Source: Datisca glomerata (lineage: Eukaryota; Streptophyta; Magnoliopsida; Cucurbitales; Datiscaceae). From it: a stretch of 64,000 nt of DNA. Shown piece by piece: positions 44,571 to 58,225 of this stretch (positions are counted from its first letter, which is position 1; the number at the start of each line of letters is the position of its first letter). The notes under the pieces are model-generated. The model made no database searches, had not been told where the DNA came from, and saw only the letters and a program-made list of their open reading frames with translations. Where the stretch lies: positions 620,001 through 684,000 of the forward strand of contig QANY01004000.1 in the NCBI GenBank assembly GCA_003255025.1. The letters run 5' to 3'. A program made the translations under genes and the position numbers.

Positions 44571-47500
44571 TAACAATAATAATACTGCAAGCCTTTTCTC
44601 AAATCCTTGAAAAATTTCATAAGGTTAAAAGAAAGGAAAAAAAAAGTTACCTTACAGGAACTTAAAAAAAATTAAAAATACTAAAATTAAAATAAAAGAA
44701 TTAAAAAATCCGTACTTAGAAATAACAAAAGAATTAAACATTTTAAAAATAAAGTGTTTAATTAAAAATCATGAATATAGTGAGCTTGAAGATGATTGGA
44801 AGTTAATTTTAACAATATCATCCATGTAATGCTGGATGTAATCTACATCTTCAATTGGTCTTTGAATTGGAGTCTGTTGACTCTCATTAGTTAAAAGCCA
44901 ATTTGAAGGTAAAGTAATATCAGACCACCTAATTGTTTGTATTATTTTGACTAGACTGGATCAATAGAGTTTGATTCTTTAGACTCCTATTGATGACTTG
45001 AAAATTCATATATATATATGTGTGTGTGTGTGTGGGGGGGGGGGTAATATGTAGAAATACACCTTATATTTATTTATTTCAAACAATACACCAATTATAT
45101 TTATTGTATTTGAAGGGGTGACTCAATTTTTATTGGATATCAATTGGCCTTATCAACCCTAAATATTAACTCATGAGGTAAAGTTTTATCTCACACATAA
45201 ATTAACCAACAGCTCTTTTCTTAACTGACGTGAGAATATCTCAAAATTTATTTACAATCAGCATCTTTCTGAAATGAGGTCAACCGATGTTTTTTTTATA
45301 TAAAAGCATCTCAATTTTGCTCAATAGGAACTTAATCCTCATCCATAGTTTGGAAAAAGCTGAGTATGCACTGAATTGGCATAATCATTAGAATAAAAAT
45401 GTCTCATATTGGTAAATATTAGATTCTTAGAAGGGTTTCCATTTCTTTCTATTTTAAATTGTTATCCAATGTTGTATATATGTCATATATTTTATATCTT
45501 GGCTAATGCTGTGGGGATTGCATATCTTTTACGAGGATTGGGAATTGATTATGCTGGTAAATCTGGCCCTACCATTGTACTTTTAATTGTTTTTTAAGAA
45601 CTTTTTTTAAAAAACAAATGAAAAGAAACACTACCTTCAAACTCACTACGCTCATTTTTTTTAACTATCACTACGTTCAATAGGGATGGAAATTGTTGTT
45701 TTATTATTTTTTAGTAGTTTTCTCTTAATTTAAAAAAAATTCGTTACCAAGATGGAATGGAAGAATCAAACCAAAAATTTGGGTATGATTCAATTCATTT
45801 TTTATAACCGGACTGTGAACAATTATATACTTAAGTCTCTCCATCACACATTTGTATTGAGATGGAAGTTCAGAAATAATTAAACCGAAGATGATAAAAC
45901 GCAAATATATCATATATAAATGCCAATTTAAGAATTTGATTCATTAACCTCATCTCATTATATCAGCAATGAATTATTCTTTGATAATAACTATTAATTT
46001 ATGCCACAGTTTGCTAGAATTAACCATAAATTGCGAAAGCACTATTAAATTACGCTACTATTTGCTATAATTTACGACAAATGAATAGTCTCTCCTTTAC
46101 GTTGCTGCGTGCTGAATATGGTTAAGTGATTCCAATCTGGGCTCCGCGGTGATTATTCGATGACGGGAACAAGTTGACAAAAATTAATGCTTAACTATTT
46201 TAATAAACAATTATATGTTTTATCAAGAGAATTTTTATAGACTAGTAAAGTATTACGTATTGTGTATGTAATCGGAACCATTAATCTTTAAGTTATTTTT
46301 TTTATAATTTAAGGTCATAGTCCTTTCAAGTTGGTATGAAAGAAAAATCTAACATTAAATTTTATATAAATACATTATTAAGTTATGAACACATAGATTT
46401 AATTAAGCTTTCAATTGTAACTAAATTTATGTTGTTATCTTATTCAATAAGTAGATTAATTAATATAAATATGAGAGAAACATGTGACAATGCATTCAGT
46501 AGACATGTTTTTATTATTGTTGGTCATGGAGATTTGGAAATCAAAAATTTCATTGACGTTTTTTCCTTTTCATAGATATGCTCATGAATCTTAATAAACC
46601 ACTTATAAAAAGTGTGATGTGTTTTTGACATTGATCATGAATCAATATTTAAGAAATATTAGTACAATATTACAATATTAAATGTACAAATGAAAATTCA
46701 ATAGTCAATTTATCATATGGAGTATAAAATGTCATTTTAGGGATTCGAAAATAATAAATGGATAATATTATCTAAAAATGATTCTCATTTACTTATTATT
46801 TTTAATATATTATAAATGATTAAATAACTAGTAACTAGTATAGTATCAATATGTTTAAATAGCTATTAGTGTAGATTATATTTTAATACTATTTAACTAG
46901 AGCATGTATATATGCAATGAAAACGTCATGTGAATTTGTATGATAATGTTGTTTATGAAAAAATTCTTGAAGTTAAAAAATATTGTTAAGTGAAAATGTT
47001 AATATGTATTATGAAGTTAACTTGTATAAATAACACGTGAATAAAATCTTGCTACTTTTACATATTAGCTTACTTTTATTGTATTAACGTGTCATCATAT
47101 TAACCCTTTTAACGAATGATTTCTTTATCAATCTCTCATCCAATGAAAGAACAATTAGAAAATTAATTCAAAATAAATATAGGAACTCGATGTAGAAACA
47201 CATAAACGCAAAAACTATCACATGAATTGATGCTACATTTAAGCCAACATAAATTTTTATAATTTTTGTATATCCCACATTTATATATGACACTAACAAA
47301 TGAATTTTAATGCATCTTTTAAATATCTCATTTTCACATATTATAAAAACAAATCTATAGACCATAAAAGATATGCAATTAACATTATAACTTTAGTCTC
47401 GTGAATAGGGCTTATAGAAAACAAGTGGCATTGTTTCGATGGTTCAAATTTCTCTACCTAATATTTTAATAAAATATGTTCGGGTCATTATAATTAGGTC

Positions 47501-48374
47501 ACTTTAAAATTTTTTTTATCAAAATTATATTATAAATTTTAAGAGCAATAAAATAATATAACTCAAACTCATAATTTTTAAAATATAAATATAAATAATT
47601 AATTACGTCAACTCAAATTATCAGATCAATTTACTTTAGATATGGATAAAAAACAATAGAAAGTCTAATCTTATCCCAAGGAAGGAGCTATTTTCTCTAG
47701 ATTAGATTTTAAATAGTCTTTGGGTCCCACAATGGATTGCCTTTGGCTGTTGATTGATTAACAAGTTTTTGGATTCCATTGGATGTAAAAATGACTAATA
47801 TATCCTTAGCACTTCCCTACAACTATTATGATATTTTATTCTCTCTCCTGCAAGATATAGGCCATATATTAAATGAAGCAAACACACAACAGTGACAGTA
47901 ATCCGTGGTACCACCGTGAACAAGTGTTATTTGAAATGGATCACTTTTTCTTTTTATTATTTTTTTCAAATTAAAAATTGAACCTATTGTTTAGTTAGAT
48001 TTAAGTTATTCAGATTAGACGATCTAAATTTATTGAACTGTCTTTCTATCATTAGAAATCCAACGACAAAGAACTCGAATCTCATCTTTCCAACACTTCT
48101 AACATATTATCCATCTTTGGAACACTTCTCACAGAATAACTCTCTCGGACCACTTTCATCGTCTCAGTCTAGGCTCATATTATTGGACCTCAAATCTGAG
48201 AGTGATGGTCTAAAACATTTCAAGAACATATTTTTTTAGAAATCTTAGTATATAGATAATTTTCACATTTTAAATACAAAAATATCTCTAAACTATCATG
48301 AAAAAGCATGTAGTGCATTTTTTATTATAAAATATTAACTTAAATAGCCAAATCGACTAAACTAACTATTTTAA
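44571..48374. other. Intergenic, AT-rich, no gene recognised
   Basis: Apart from the compound microsatellite near 45.0 kb, nothing is supported. The ORFs at 45409, 46336, 47168 and 48033 are short, low-complexity and without domain. Confidence 0.5.
45007..45044. repeat. Compound microsatellite (TA)n(TG)n(G)11
   Basis: TA units pass into TG units and then a run of eleven G. Confidence 0.9.
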
Positions 48375-48500
48375 CAATATCAGTGGGAGATAAGGGGGAC
48401 AAAAAATATCAACGGGAGATTAGGGCCTAACAATACCAATGGAAGATAAGAGGGTCTAACCATATAAACGGGAGATTAAGGCCTACCAATGATGCAACGA
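48375..48500. repeat. Minisatellite at the left edge of element Y
   Basis: About four diverged units of 28-30 bp with cores GGGAGATAAGGG, GGGAGATTAGGGCC, GGAAGATAAGAGGG and GGGAGATTAAGGCC. Related sequence (GGGCCTAACAATACTAATGG) follows the right end of element Y at 59786, so Y appears to sit inside this repeat. Confidence 0.7.
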
Positions 48501-48807
48501 CATGTATTATACTGCATTAGGAGGGCCCCCGATGAAAGAAAGTTTATAAGGAAATGACTAACCTCGATTGGTTAGCTTCGAGAAAGTTCGAGTTGTACAG
48601 ACCTGAGGACGTATATAAAATTGAAGTGCACGAGGAGAGCTTCATGAACCCCGAGTACAAGGTCATCATTGCTTGCCGAAAGTAGCACATAGCAAGTCCA
48701 ATCGCCATGACAGGATGTCAGGATAGCCTTCGTCCGGTCATTTCGACATTTGATGCAGAATGCTTTATGTCAAAGGTCGCTTCCCTTCTGTCTCACCGAA
48801 GACAGAT

Positions 48808-49519
48808 GTTATGAGTATTTTCCCAACCCCCAATGACATAATGACACGTGTCGAGCCACGATATGAAACTTTAAACGCCAAGAAATGAGCGGAACCGACT
48901 TCGATTAGTCGGCCATATAGAGCTTAGAATGCACACGACACGAACTCATGGGAAAACAAGAATCATTGAGCAATGAAAGCTCCCTTGAAGGTGACGACCA
49001 AGATGACACTCCATCCTAAGCCCAAGCGCCCAACTAGTCTAATCGCTGTGACATAATGACAGGATAGTCTATGTCTAGTCATCTCACATGCACAAAAAAC
49101 TTTTAATATCCATCAACTTTATGTCAAAGGCCACCTATTCTCCATCCAATCAGTATCAGGCAAGGTATTATGTGTCCTACAATTCTTCTTTGACACGCTA
49201 CCAAAGACCTAGGCAAATGAATCAGATATAAATACTTCCCATAATCGCCAAATGAGGCATGTCCATTCTCCCCTAACGACTTTTGGCCGGAATATCGACC
49301 ATCTACTGACTTAGGCATAAGTGGCCCTTAGGTAGGGAAACTACCACCCGGTTCCTCGACTTTAGTTTTTTTTTTGTCTATGTTTTGCAGACTTAAGGTA
49401 GCGAGGAGATCCACCCAGGAAGAGGATGACACTCAACAAAAAGGAAAGATATTGTACGACACCACCATATTTAACAAGAAATGCCGACATCTGTACTGTT
49501 AAAGTTTTCGGCTAAAACA
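48808..49519 (+). repeat. 5' LTR of element X
   Basis: It starts TGTTATGAGTATTTTCCC and ends TTCGGCTAAAACA. The promoter box TATAAATA is at 49227-49234. It aligns with 55222-55973. Confidence 0.8.
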
Positions 49520-49520
49520 A

Positions 49521-49538
49521 TTGGCGTTGTTTGTGGGG
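49521..49538 (+). other. Primer-binding site of element X
   Basis: TTGGCGTTGTTTGTGGGG, one base after the LTR. It is a drifted version of the TTGGCGCCGT-type site used by many plant Ty3/gypsy elements. Confidence 0.6.
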
Positions 49539-49734
49539 AAGACTATAAAGTCATCCTCGTATCAGCATTAAGATCCATTTCTCTTCCTGCAAGGAGAATA
49601 TGGGCCGCAACTGCAGTGCCACTCGACACTGCAGTTATCGTGAGCCATCACACTGCCTCGCGGCGCTGTGTGTCACGGCACTAATGTAGTGTCGTGTGGC
49701 ACTACAGTATTGCACATCCACTACTGTAGTGCCA

Positions 49735-51121
49735 CATGACAATTACAGTAAATTAAATATATATTTAATGAGATAAATATCCACACATCAGTTAATTCAA
49801 AATTAATTTATCTGATTATCTCTATGAATTAGCTTATCTGTTAGTTCACAAATAACATGTTTAGTTGATTCAAATTTTGAATTATTATCTAATAATAATC
49901 TAACATTATCTAATTTCACAAATTAGATACATTGTCTCACTTATTGATAATTAAAAAATTAATCGATATAATTATTTATATATAATTTCTAAAAATTAAT
50001 ATAAATAATTAAATTAATTAATTCTTAATTAATCACACATAATTATCTCATAATTATGTACTTGCTCTAAAAATAAAATTTTTTTTTGCAAGTCAGTCAT
50101 TTTCTCACGTCCTGAAATATTCACACCCTATATTGCTTAGTATAGAGGTGACTTGGGGACCATAAACCTATAATCATAAGCTCCAATAAATCAGATTATT
50201 AATTAAACTCTTTAATTAAATAATCTTATTTATTAATTTAATTATTACTTCACTATAAATATGGAATTGTACTCTTAGAGATTATAAAAAGTATTTACAG
50301 AATATTCTCTTGTAATTCATTGATATAATCACTTTCACATAGTTATGTCCTCAAATTATTGATTCGTAAATCAGAGCTTATCAAAATTACCGTTTTACAC
50401 TTCTAATTACCTCTTGATCATTAAGTACCCATTAATTCACTAGTGAATGACTAATTTATAATCGATTATAAATTTAAGCTCAATAACCATTCCGATTCAG
50501 ATTTAACGTTTAAGGAAACCAATATACGATCATTTAGGAAAAGCTTGGATTCTAAGATCATGTTTCTAGTCATCCATATCACTGAATCTCCAAAATAAAA
50601 GTCACTAGCATGTTTTACAACCATAACAAGTAAATCAAAAGATCTAGTAAACATGTATAGGATTTCGTGACTACTCATGATTCAGACTGCTCTATATATG
50701 ATCATCAGATTGATGTGTATTAAATTTTATGATAAACGACAAGTTAATAAAGATATTAATTTAAATCGATCCTGTCATGTATAATTTTATTATATAAAGT
50801 ACTTTCACTAAGATGTCTATCTACATCAATGATCCAAATCCAGATCACATACATTCATAATGTTTAATGAGTGGTACTAGCAACCATTCATTAAAGATTA
50901 TATACTTTAATATGTTGCTCACAATTTTATTCATTATCTATGAACTTAATCCTCTTGTACTAATACAAGATCATAGTATCGTTAATGAATATGAAATTTT
51001 TAGATATTTATATAAATTATTCAACAATAATTTAAAAGAATAATTATAAGAAAAATATAATTCTATTAAAATATAGTATTAAAATGTCAAAACACATGCT
51101 TTGAGGCTACTACGCCCAACA
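49735..51121 (-). mobile_element. Solo copia LTR nested in element X
   Basis: On the minus strand it begins TGTTGGGCGTAGTAGCC at 51121, and the first 720 bp align with the copia LTR at 18830-19555. It extends further left than that copy, so it is more complete. The other end is uncertain because the sequence merges with a GC-rich, self-complementary segment (49600-49735); no target duplication could be paired with CATTC at 51122. No internal coding DNA follows. Confidence 0.7.
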
Positions 51122-52300
51122 CATTCTACGCCAACATAATTCAGGACGATGAGGTAGACCTACCCGTCTCCCCGCTGGGGGAGGAACCACTTACCTCCCT
51201 CAGGACTAACTAGCAAAAGAGGATGAATGTGATGGTTGTAACCTCTGAGATATCCCGGGAGGAAATGAAAGATGTGCCAGATCTTGTGCAAGTCACAACG
51301 GTCTCTTGGATGGGAATGATCCCCTCCATGATGTAAGAGATAACCTGTAAAGTTTCCACGCGCTCCCAGAGCTCCGGGGAAACTATCCAGGGAAAGGCGG
51401 GATGAGCTCTCAGCTCGGGGTGAGCGTCACCTCTTGAAAAAATCAAAACCAAGACAAACCCGGGCTGTGAAAGGCTAGGATCCTCTCTTATGAGGCTCTG
51501 GCTTGGGTCACCCCCAAAAGGAAAATGGAAAATTTCCCGAAGAACCCATGGGGGCAATAGATGGGCAACTGCGGAGATACTAGTGGGCCACATACCGTCT
51601 GAATTTTTGGTATCCCCTTGGCCGCCAGGAAGAAGTCGCGCGATGTGGTTGGACGAGTCGAGTATTAGTCCCAGATAAAATATAGAGGCTTACATAAACT
51701 CTCTTTCGCAATTGAATACAAGCCCTAGCCACATGGCTCCAAGCATCTGTATCTCCCAATAGGTTAAGTGGAAGGATGAGAATCGTGTCAAAATATGAGC
51801 GCAAGCTCACAAGTCACCCCAAGACATGAAGCCTCGATAAGAGGGCAAGAGAGATCGACAGCCCCCTCACACCAGCTTTCGATGATATCAGGAACTTCAC
51901 GAGACCCTTACACGGGCAACTTTCCTTTATAGCCCATGTACTAGGTGACTTGAACCACATGGATTGAAAAGAATGTGACTGGTGCAATAACTGGGGGCAT
52001 CACTTGAAAGGGAACTTGATGGGTTAGGGAGTTGGTCGTACTCCCACCACACCACCAGGGAAAAGTAGTTCAGGACAAGTTAGTGTTCACCCCCGAGTAG
52101 AGTGCGAGGCTAGAAGTGTCTCACCACTGAGGCAAATGCGAGTTTGGAAAGGAACACCCTGACAAAAGATGGAAGGCCAAAAGCTCAGGAAGCTGGAGCT
52201 CGGCTATCCTCGCCCCCACCTCAGAGCAACAGACAATAGAGATTGCGTACTCGTTGGTGGTTTTTCAGATAAGAGGTCTCCTTTTTCTCCTCTCTTAGAA
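51122..52300 (-). pseudogene. Unassigned conserved region of X with antisense ORFs
   Basis: Homologous to 56600-57100 in Y. On the minus strand two overlapping frames are open: 51810-51580 and 51593-51210, the latter with LRAHPAFPWIVSPELWERVE and SQPGFVLVLIFSRGDAHP. They look like one ORF broken by a frameshift and could be the antisense ORF of this element group, as in the Tat-like element at 28753, but no clear similarity to it was seen. Confidence 0.35.
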
Positions 52301-52439
52301 ATAACTTTTGCCTATGTCTTTTTTATATGAATCTAGTTTCATGAAAGATAGCACATGTTATATTTATTGAAGATTTTCTAGCAGCTCTACAAGCCTCCGA
52401 GGATCGACTCTTCTACGACACACGACGAAAGCAAAAAAG

Positions 52440-52675
52440 TGATGACTGATGAGGTGCTCAAACCCACCAGTCAGGATTAAAAAAATGATGTTTGGTGAGG
52501 TACTCAAGCCCTCTAGTAAGGATTAAAAAATAAGTGATGACTGGTGAGGTACTCAAAACCACTAGTCATGAGTAAAAAAAATGATGATTAGTGAGGTGCT
52601 CAAGCCCACTAATGAAGATTAAATAAAAAGTGATGATTGACGAAGTGGTCTAACCCACTAGTTAGGATTAAACAA
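52440..52675 (+). repeat. Minisatellite type 1 of element X
   Basis: About four to five units of 50-55 bp, with the core GATGACTGGTGAGGTACTC and CCACTAGTCAGGATTAAA. It has the same sequence and sense orientation as the array at 57832 (Y) and the reverse of that at 31956. Confidence 0.85.
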
Positions 52676-53400
52676 GAGATGTTTGTCGAGCACTCATGCT
52701 CGTAGACAGGATCAAAGATCTAGCTAGAGTATACACTCCTAGTTAGATATCGACCAGAGATGTCTACAAGCACTCGTGCTCGAGGGGGGTCAAGGATCTT
52801 ACTAGAGCAGACACGCCTGGCTAGATATCGACAAGTGATGTTTGCCAAGCACTCATGCTCGCAGATGGGATCAAAGATCTAGCCAGAGCAGACACGCCTG
52901 GCTAGATATCAACAAGTGATATATGTCGAGCACTCATGCTCGCAGATGAGATCAATGATTTTGCTAGAGCAGACACGCTTGGCTAGATATCAATAATTGT
53001 CGATCACTCATACGTGCATATGATATCAATGATATGGCCGGTGAAGACACGCTTGGCTAGATATCAATAAGTGATGTCTATCATGCACTTATGCTCACAA
53101 ATGAGATGAAGGATTTAGTCAGAGCAGACACGTTTGGTTAGATATCGATAAGTGATGTTTGTTGAGCATTCATGCTCATAGATGGAATCAAGGATCTAGC
53201 TAGAGTAGATAAGCCTGGATAGATATCGACAAGTGATGTCTACCAAACATTCATGCTCGCAAACGGGATCAAAGATATTTTCAGAACAGACATGCCTAGC
53301 TAGATATCGACAAACGACGTCTGCCGAGCACCGCAGCTCATAGACGGAGTCAAGGGTCTAGTCAAGGTAGGTACACCTGACCAGACAACCAGGACAATAA
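52676..53400 (+). repeat. Minisatellite type 2 of element X
   Basis: About nine units near 80 bp. The core GAGCACTCATGCTCGCAGA is followed by GGATCAAAGATCTAGCCAGA, then GCAGACACGCCTGGCTAGA and TATCGACAAGTGATGT. The half CACTCATGCTCG echoes the longer block in the array at 31956. Confidence 0.85.
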
Positions 53401-55206
53401 TAAATGTCAGGCAGTCACGCCCGTCAAATAGAGTTAAGGAAAAGCCCTAGCAAAGGCAATCTCGACACCGAGAAAAATGATATATGCTGAGCATTATAGC
53501 TGAGAATAAGGTCTTCTGATGAGTACTTCAACTCAAGGATTTATCCAAAACAAGGACACATGGATAGGTAACGAAGGGAAGGTCCCATGGCCAAAAATCA
53601 AGGAAATTCAACCAGCTTCGCCAGCACTAGAAAAGGCTAAAAAGGAAGCATGCTCAACGAAATGACAAAAGGTAAACACCCCAATGTGAGCGGAAGGTTC
53701 GCCCGACCAGAACTACAAGACAAAAGCACGAAATACTTCTTAAAGGTCATGAAATGTCTTTAGGACCCCCGACCTGCAGAGAGGGCAACCCGGTTGACAA
53801 AATCAAGTCCGATGAAAAAGGATCTAGGCCCTTAGAGGCCCACTCTAGCTTAGGGGCGTGAATAATCCTTCGACTCGGGTTGATAAAAAGTAAAGATACA
53901 ACGCTCAGCATAATAAGTCGAAGAATACCACACATATTGGGATTAAGGCCTCATCTAGACCATATTAAAGATTGACTATCGAAAAAGAACATCTACTCGG
54001 AGCATGCTCACGATAAAAAATAGGCAAAAACATAAGTGAATAAAAGTGCCAGAAGTAAAGTTTATTTTCATTAATAAATAAATGACGACATGTACAAATA
54101 AAGATACAAAAGTCTCATCTCTTAAGTGGATGCCCCCGTAGGATAACTTAGAAGCCCTTTTTTCAGGAAGAAGAAAAACAATCCCCCAATCCGGGGTAGG
54201 ATCTCCACAGCTTCCTCGAACTTGTTTGAGATCTTGAGGACTCTGGTTGCCCTGATCTTGGGGACTTAATCTCTCTAACATAAGGAGAAATGATGAAACC
54301 CCACCTTTAGGTCTTGAACGTTCTCAGAGGACGCGATTACGAAGGTTGTTCTTAGCCTACTTCCGATGCATCAACCCACTCCAACCTATTGGTTGTGACC
54401 GGGATGGTGACACGAGAGGAGGAAGATAGGTTGTGACCGGTCAATGTACTTCATTATGAAGCGAATGGCAAGGCTACTAGCCAAATTATAGGCACTTGTT
54501 AAGGGAAAAGTCTTTACCGCCAATCGTAGGTAGCCAATACAAGTAGAGAATTCTTCAAACTAGCTTATCGATGATAGGAAAATTTCCACAAATGAAGCAT
54601 TAATGACTTTAAGGCACGACAGTCAATAGTCGATGGAAAGGGAAGTAACAGTCACGAAAAAGAAGGATCTAGAAAGAGAACCTTTAGAATGGAAGAAGCC
54701 CCAAAAGGGGGAAGATTGTCGTTCCTCCAAAGGAATTAAGAGGAAGGACAAAGGTGAACATGGATTTATAACTCTGTCGAGAAAGTAGGGGTGAGGAAAA
54801 TGAAAACCAAGATCGCCCATTTATAGGCCCTGAATGAGGAAACAACACATTTAATGGGCATATCAAAAACGGAAAGAAAATAGGAGATGGGCCATAATGA
54901 CAACTGTTGGGTCCATCCTACAATCAATGAACGATCGTTCCACGGACCGATGAGAAAATTTCAGAAGATAAAATGATAAAATGATACAACACAACTTACC
55001 GAGGGGTCAGGATTCGCGGGACAGTAATACTCACCCCTCTTTACGCACACCCACACATCATTAATACCTCCACTCTCAAGAAGGTTGATGATCTCGAAAC
55101 ACAGATAAACTTGAAACACAAGCGTAAGCTACCTGTTAGGTGGCTTGGATGCATAACTCAAATTAATAAATTCTTCAAACCCGGATATCAGAAGCTACCC
55201 AAGTCC
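53401..55206 (+). other. 3' internal region of element X, no gene
   Basis: About 1.8 kb without a supported ORF. Short minus-strand ORFs (53747, 53976, 54623) have no domain. Confidence 0.4.
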
Positions 55207-55221
55207 TTGACTGGGAGCAAC
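55207..55221 (+). other. Polypurine tract of element X
   Basis: TTGACTGGGAGCAAC directly before the 3' LTR. It is almost the same as the tract TCGACTGGGGGCAAT of the Tat-like element at 28014. Confidence 0.65.
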
Positions 55222-55973
55222 TATTATGAGTATTTTTCCAACCCCCAATGATTCAATGACATGTGTCATGCCACAATAGGAAACTCTCTACGCCAAGATA
55301 TGAGTAGAGCCTACCTCAACTAGTCAGCCCCTATGAAGCTCGGGACGCACAAGACCCGAGATCATGAAAAAATAGGAATAAGGGCACAAGGAAAGATCCA
55401 TCGGCGCCGAGCGTAAAGTCATCATTACCCATTGAAGGTGACACTCCATCCTAAGCTCGAGTGACCAACCGGTGTAATCGATGTGATAAAATGACAGGAT
55501 ATCCTCCATCTAGTGATCTCATAGGCATATCAAACATCTAATATTGACCAGCTTTATGTCAAAGGTCACATTGTTTCCATCCAAGACAAATTAGCTTTAT
55601 GTCATATATCATGCAAGATAAATTTTGTGTCCCATAACACTTCTTCGACACGCTACCAAAGACCAATGCAGATGACTCATGTATTGATACTTCCCCTAAT
55701 CGCCAAAGGAGTTATATCCATTCTCCCCTAAGGACCTTAGGCCAGAATATCGATCATTTACTGACTTAGGTATTGGAGACCTTTAGGCTGGGTAACCACC
55801 CTGGAATTGCTCACTTTTAGGGTTCTTTGTCTGCATTTTTCATACGTCAAGTTCGCGAGGAGATCCACCCGGGAAGAGGAGGACGCTCAATAGAAAGGAA
55901 AAATCCCGTACGACACCAACACATTTAACAAGAAAGGTCGACTTCTGTATTGTTGAAGTTTTTAACTAAAATA
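55222..55973 (+). repeat. 3' LTR of element X
   Basis: It aligns with 48808-49519 with many differences. It starts TATTATGAG (TG changed to TA) and ends ...CTAAAATA. Confidence 0.75.
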
Positions 55974-55978
55974 ACAGG

Positions 55979-56360
55979 CATTGAGTCTTGTGAGCCTTCC
56001 TCAGCACGCCTCCGAGAGGCTTCTTCAGCATGCTTTCTCCCACCCAAGACCCATGTATAAATACATCTACCAACAAATATAAGAGGTATGTCTTCTCTCC
56101 CTTAAGGAAATTATGCCAAAAGATGGATAAAATACCGACTTAGGCATCAGCGGCCTTCGACAAGGAAATCACCCAATGTTCTCTTCGCCATAGAGTTCTT
56201 TGTTTATCTTTTGTAGACATCGAGGTCGTGAGGAGTTTCATCAAGAGTAAATGACACGTAACATCATCTTTACCGATTCCCCCAGTCATGAGGACGCCTA
56301 CACTAAGCACGAGAGACAAGCATATAAGTATTCCTATTGTTAAAGTTTTTGGCTAAAACA
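55979..56360 (+). repeat. Second part of the 5' LTR of element Y
   Basis: It continues from 48807 and aligns with 59405-59785. TATAAATA lies at 56056-56063, and the end is TTTGGCTAAAACA followed by the primer-binding site TTGGTGCCGTCTGTGGGA (56362-56379). Confidence 0.75.
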
Positions 56361-56380
56361 TTTGGTGCCGTCTGTGGGAA

Positions 56381-57831
56381 ATGACTACTTAAAGTATTTG
56401 AAATAAGTTTCCTCCATCAAGAAGAGAACATGCTTAGTTTTCAACACTGATGAAGTTCGTGATGAAAGGAAGGACCTACTTTTCCCCTACCAGAAGAGAG
56501 ATTTTTTGTACAATGAATGAGGGAGGAGGGAGGCGTGCCAGTTACCATTCGAAACTTAGCCGCTTCTTACATAAAAATGATCTTCCCCTATGACCCGAAG
56601 GCTCACCGACGGGATCACCATGCATTGACGAAATCCAGGGGGAAAGCTATCGGGGAAAGGATGAGTTGAAGTTCAATCTCAGAGGAACTACCACCCTTTG
56701 AGGATGCCAGGACCAAGACAGAGCCAGGCTTTGAAGGACAAAGTTCCTCCTTTATAAGGATTTAATTGGGGTCACCCCAGAAGGACGAAGGAGGAGAATA
56801 GGGAACGAATGCCACCGAAGAACCTTCTTGAAGCAATATAAGTAGCTTGAAAGCAGGGAAGAAAGTGCCAGCAAACTACCCTCCGCCTAAATTCTTTGGT
56901 AAACCTTTGGCCGCCAAGAATTCTACAATACTTCCACACGAACGAAAGCCATGCGGTATAGGTAAACGGACTTGGGGGAATTCTCAGCTAAAAATATAGA
57001 AGCTTGCATCATCTCTCCATCATAGTTGAAGCGCATAACTGTGTCATCCAGCTCCCAGGTCCCAGCTTCTGCACCTCATCTCGGGATAAACAGAAGGACG
57101 ATAGGCCCCATCGAAATTAGTATAAGGGTCCGCACGCCAAACCTAATTTGGTGTCACCGTTAAGAAATGGAAATGGTCAAGACTTTTTGCACCAGCCTTT
57201 AACGGGATCGGGCTCTTGACACTGGAGGCAAGCCAACACAGCCCCCCTGATACCTCTGAACGGAGCGAATGAGCTAACAAGGAGGGATGACCCGGTGAAT
57301 GGTCAATTGACCGAAATATGGTTCAAAGAAGAACTCGGAGGACCAAAGTGGTCAATCTTTCTCGTGCTAGAACAACCTAAAAGGAAGGATCAGGACAAAC
57401 CCATACTTTTCCATGAGCAGAATGCGGAGCTCGAGAGGTCCTTCTACATGCGAAGATTCATCTTGGGAGGAATGCATCGGGTCCAACATGGGATGGAACA
57501 ACAACTTAGGAAATTAGGAGCCGACTTCCTCAAAGGCATGTTACAACATACGCTCGCTAGATCATGAAGTTAATTGGGATTCTGAGTTGCTCCCATCGTA
57601 AAGGAAGCATCAAGACCAAAAGGTATGGATTTAATAAATGCACATAATTTGTATAGGATTTATTTTGGGAATGTTTCTCCACTCACCCTCAGTCAGAGCA
57701 TAGAGGAAAAATGTTTCTTTTTTAAACGATCAACGCTAAGGTGTCACAGACGGCGAGGCTATGCACTCAACAACATTTATCAAATAAAGGGAAGCAAGCA
57801 ACTCTTATACGACGTACGATAGATAAATAAA
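56381..57831 (+). other. Internal region of element Y, unassigned
   Basis: 56600-57100 is homologous to 51350-51800 in X. A 90-codon plus-strand ORF (57295-57567, with MRRFILGGMHRVQHGMEQQL) has no recognised domain. There is no gag-pol. Confidence 0.4.
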
Positions 57832-58225
57832 AAGCGATGACTGGTGAGGTGCTCTATCCCACTAGTCAGGATTAAACCAAAAGTGATTCTTGGTGATGTG
57901 TTCTAGCCCATCAGTCGAGATTAAATAAAAAATGATGACTGGTGAAGTACTCTAGCCCACCAATTGTGATTAAATAAAAAATGATGACTGGTGATGTGCT
58001 CTAGCCTACCAGTCGCGATTAAATAAAAAGCAATGACTGGTGAGATGCTTCTAGCCCACCAGTCAGGATTAAACAAAAAGTGATGACTAGTGAGGTGCTT
58101 TAGCCCACCAGTCAGGATTAAATAAAAATTAATGATTGGTGAGGTGTTCTAGCACACCAGTCAAGGTTAAACAAAAAGTGATAATTGTTGTGATGCTCTA
58201 GCCCATCATTCAGGATGAGGTAAAA
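57832..58225 (+). repeat. Minisatellite type 1 of element Y
   Basis: About seven to eight units of 50 bp with the core GATGACTGGTGAGGTGCTC, TAGCCCACCAGTCAGGATTA and AATAAAAAGT. Units are more alike than in X. Confidence 0.9.

Larger units (their letters stand above)
48808..55973 (+). mobile_element. Tat-like LTR element X, nested in the 5' LTR of Y
   Basis: The LTRs at 48808-49519 and 55222-55973 both begin T(G/A)TTATGAGTATTTT and end CTAAAACA or CTAAAATA. The target duplication is ACAGA (48803-48807) versus ACAGG (55974-55978); the uninterrupted Y LTR near 59390 shows the site as one piece. Primer-binding site and polypurine tract are present. There is no gag-pol, so this is a non-autonomous or strongly deleted element. 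A solo copia LTR sits in its leader. Confidence 0.8.

Noticed and set aside
46336..46575. 79-codon plus-strand ORF in AT-rich DNA
   Set aside because: Low-complexity Ile/Ser/Asn-rich composition and no domain or context.
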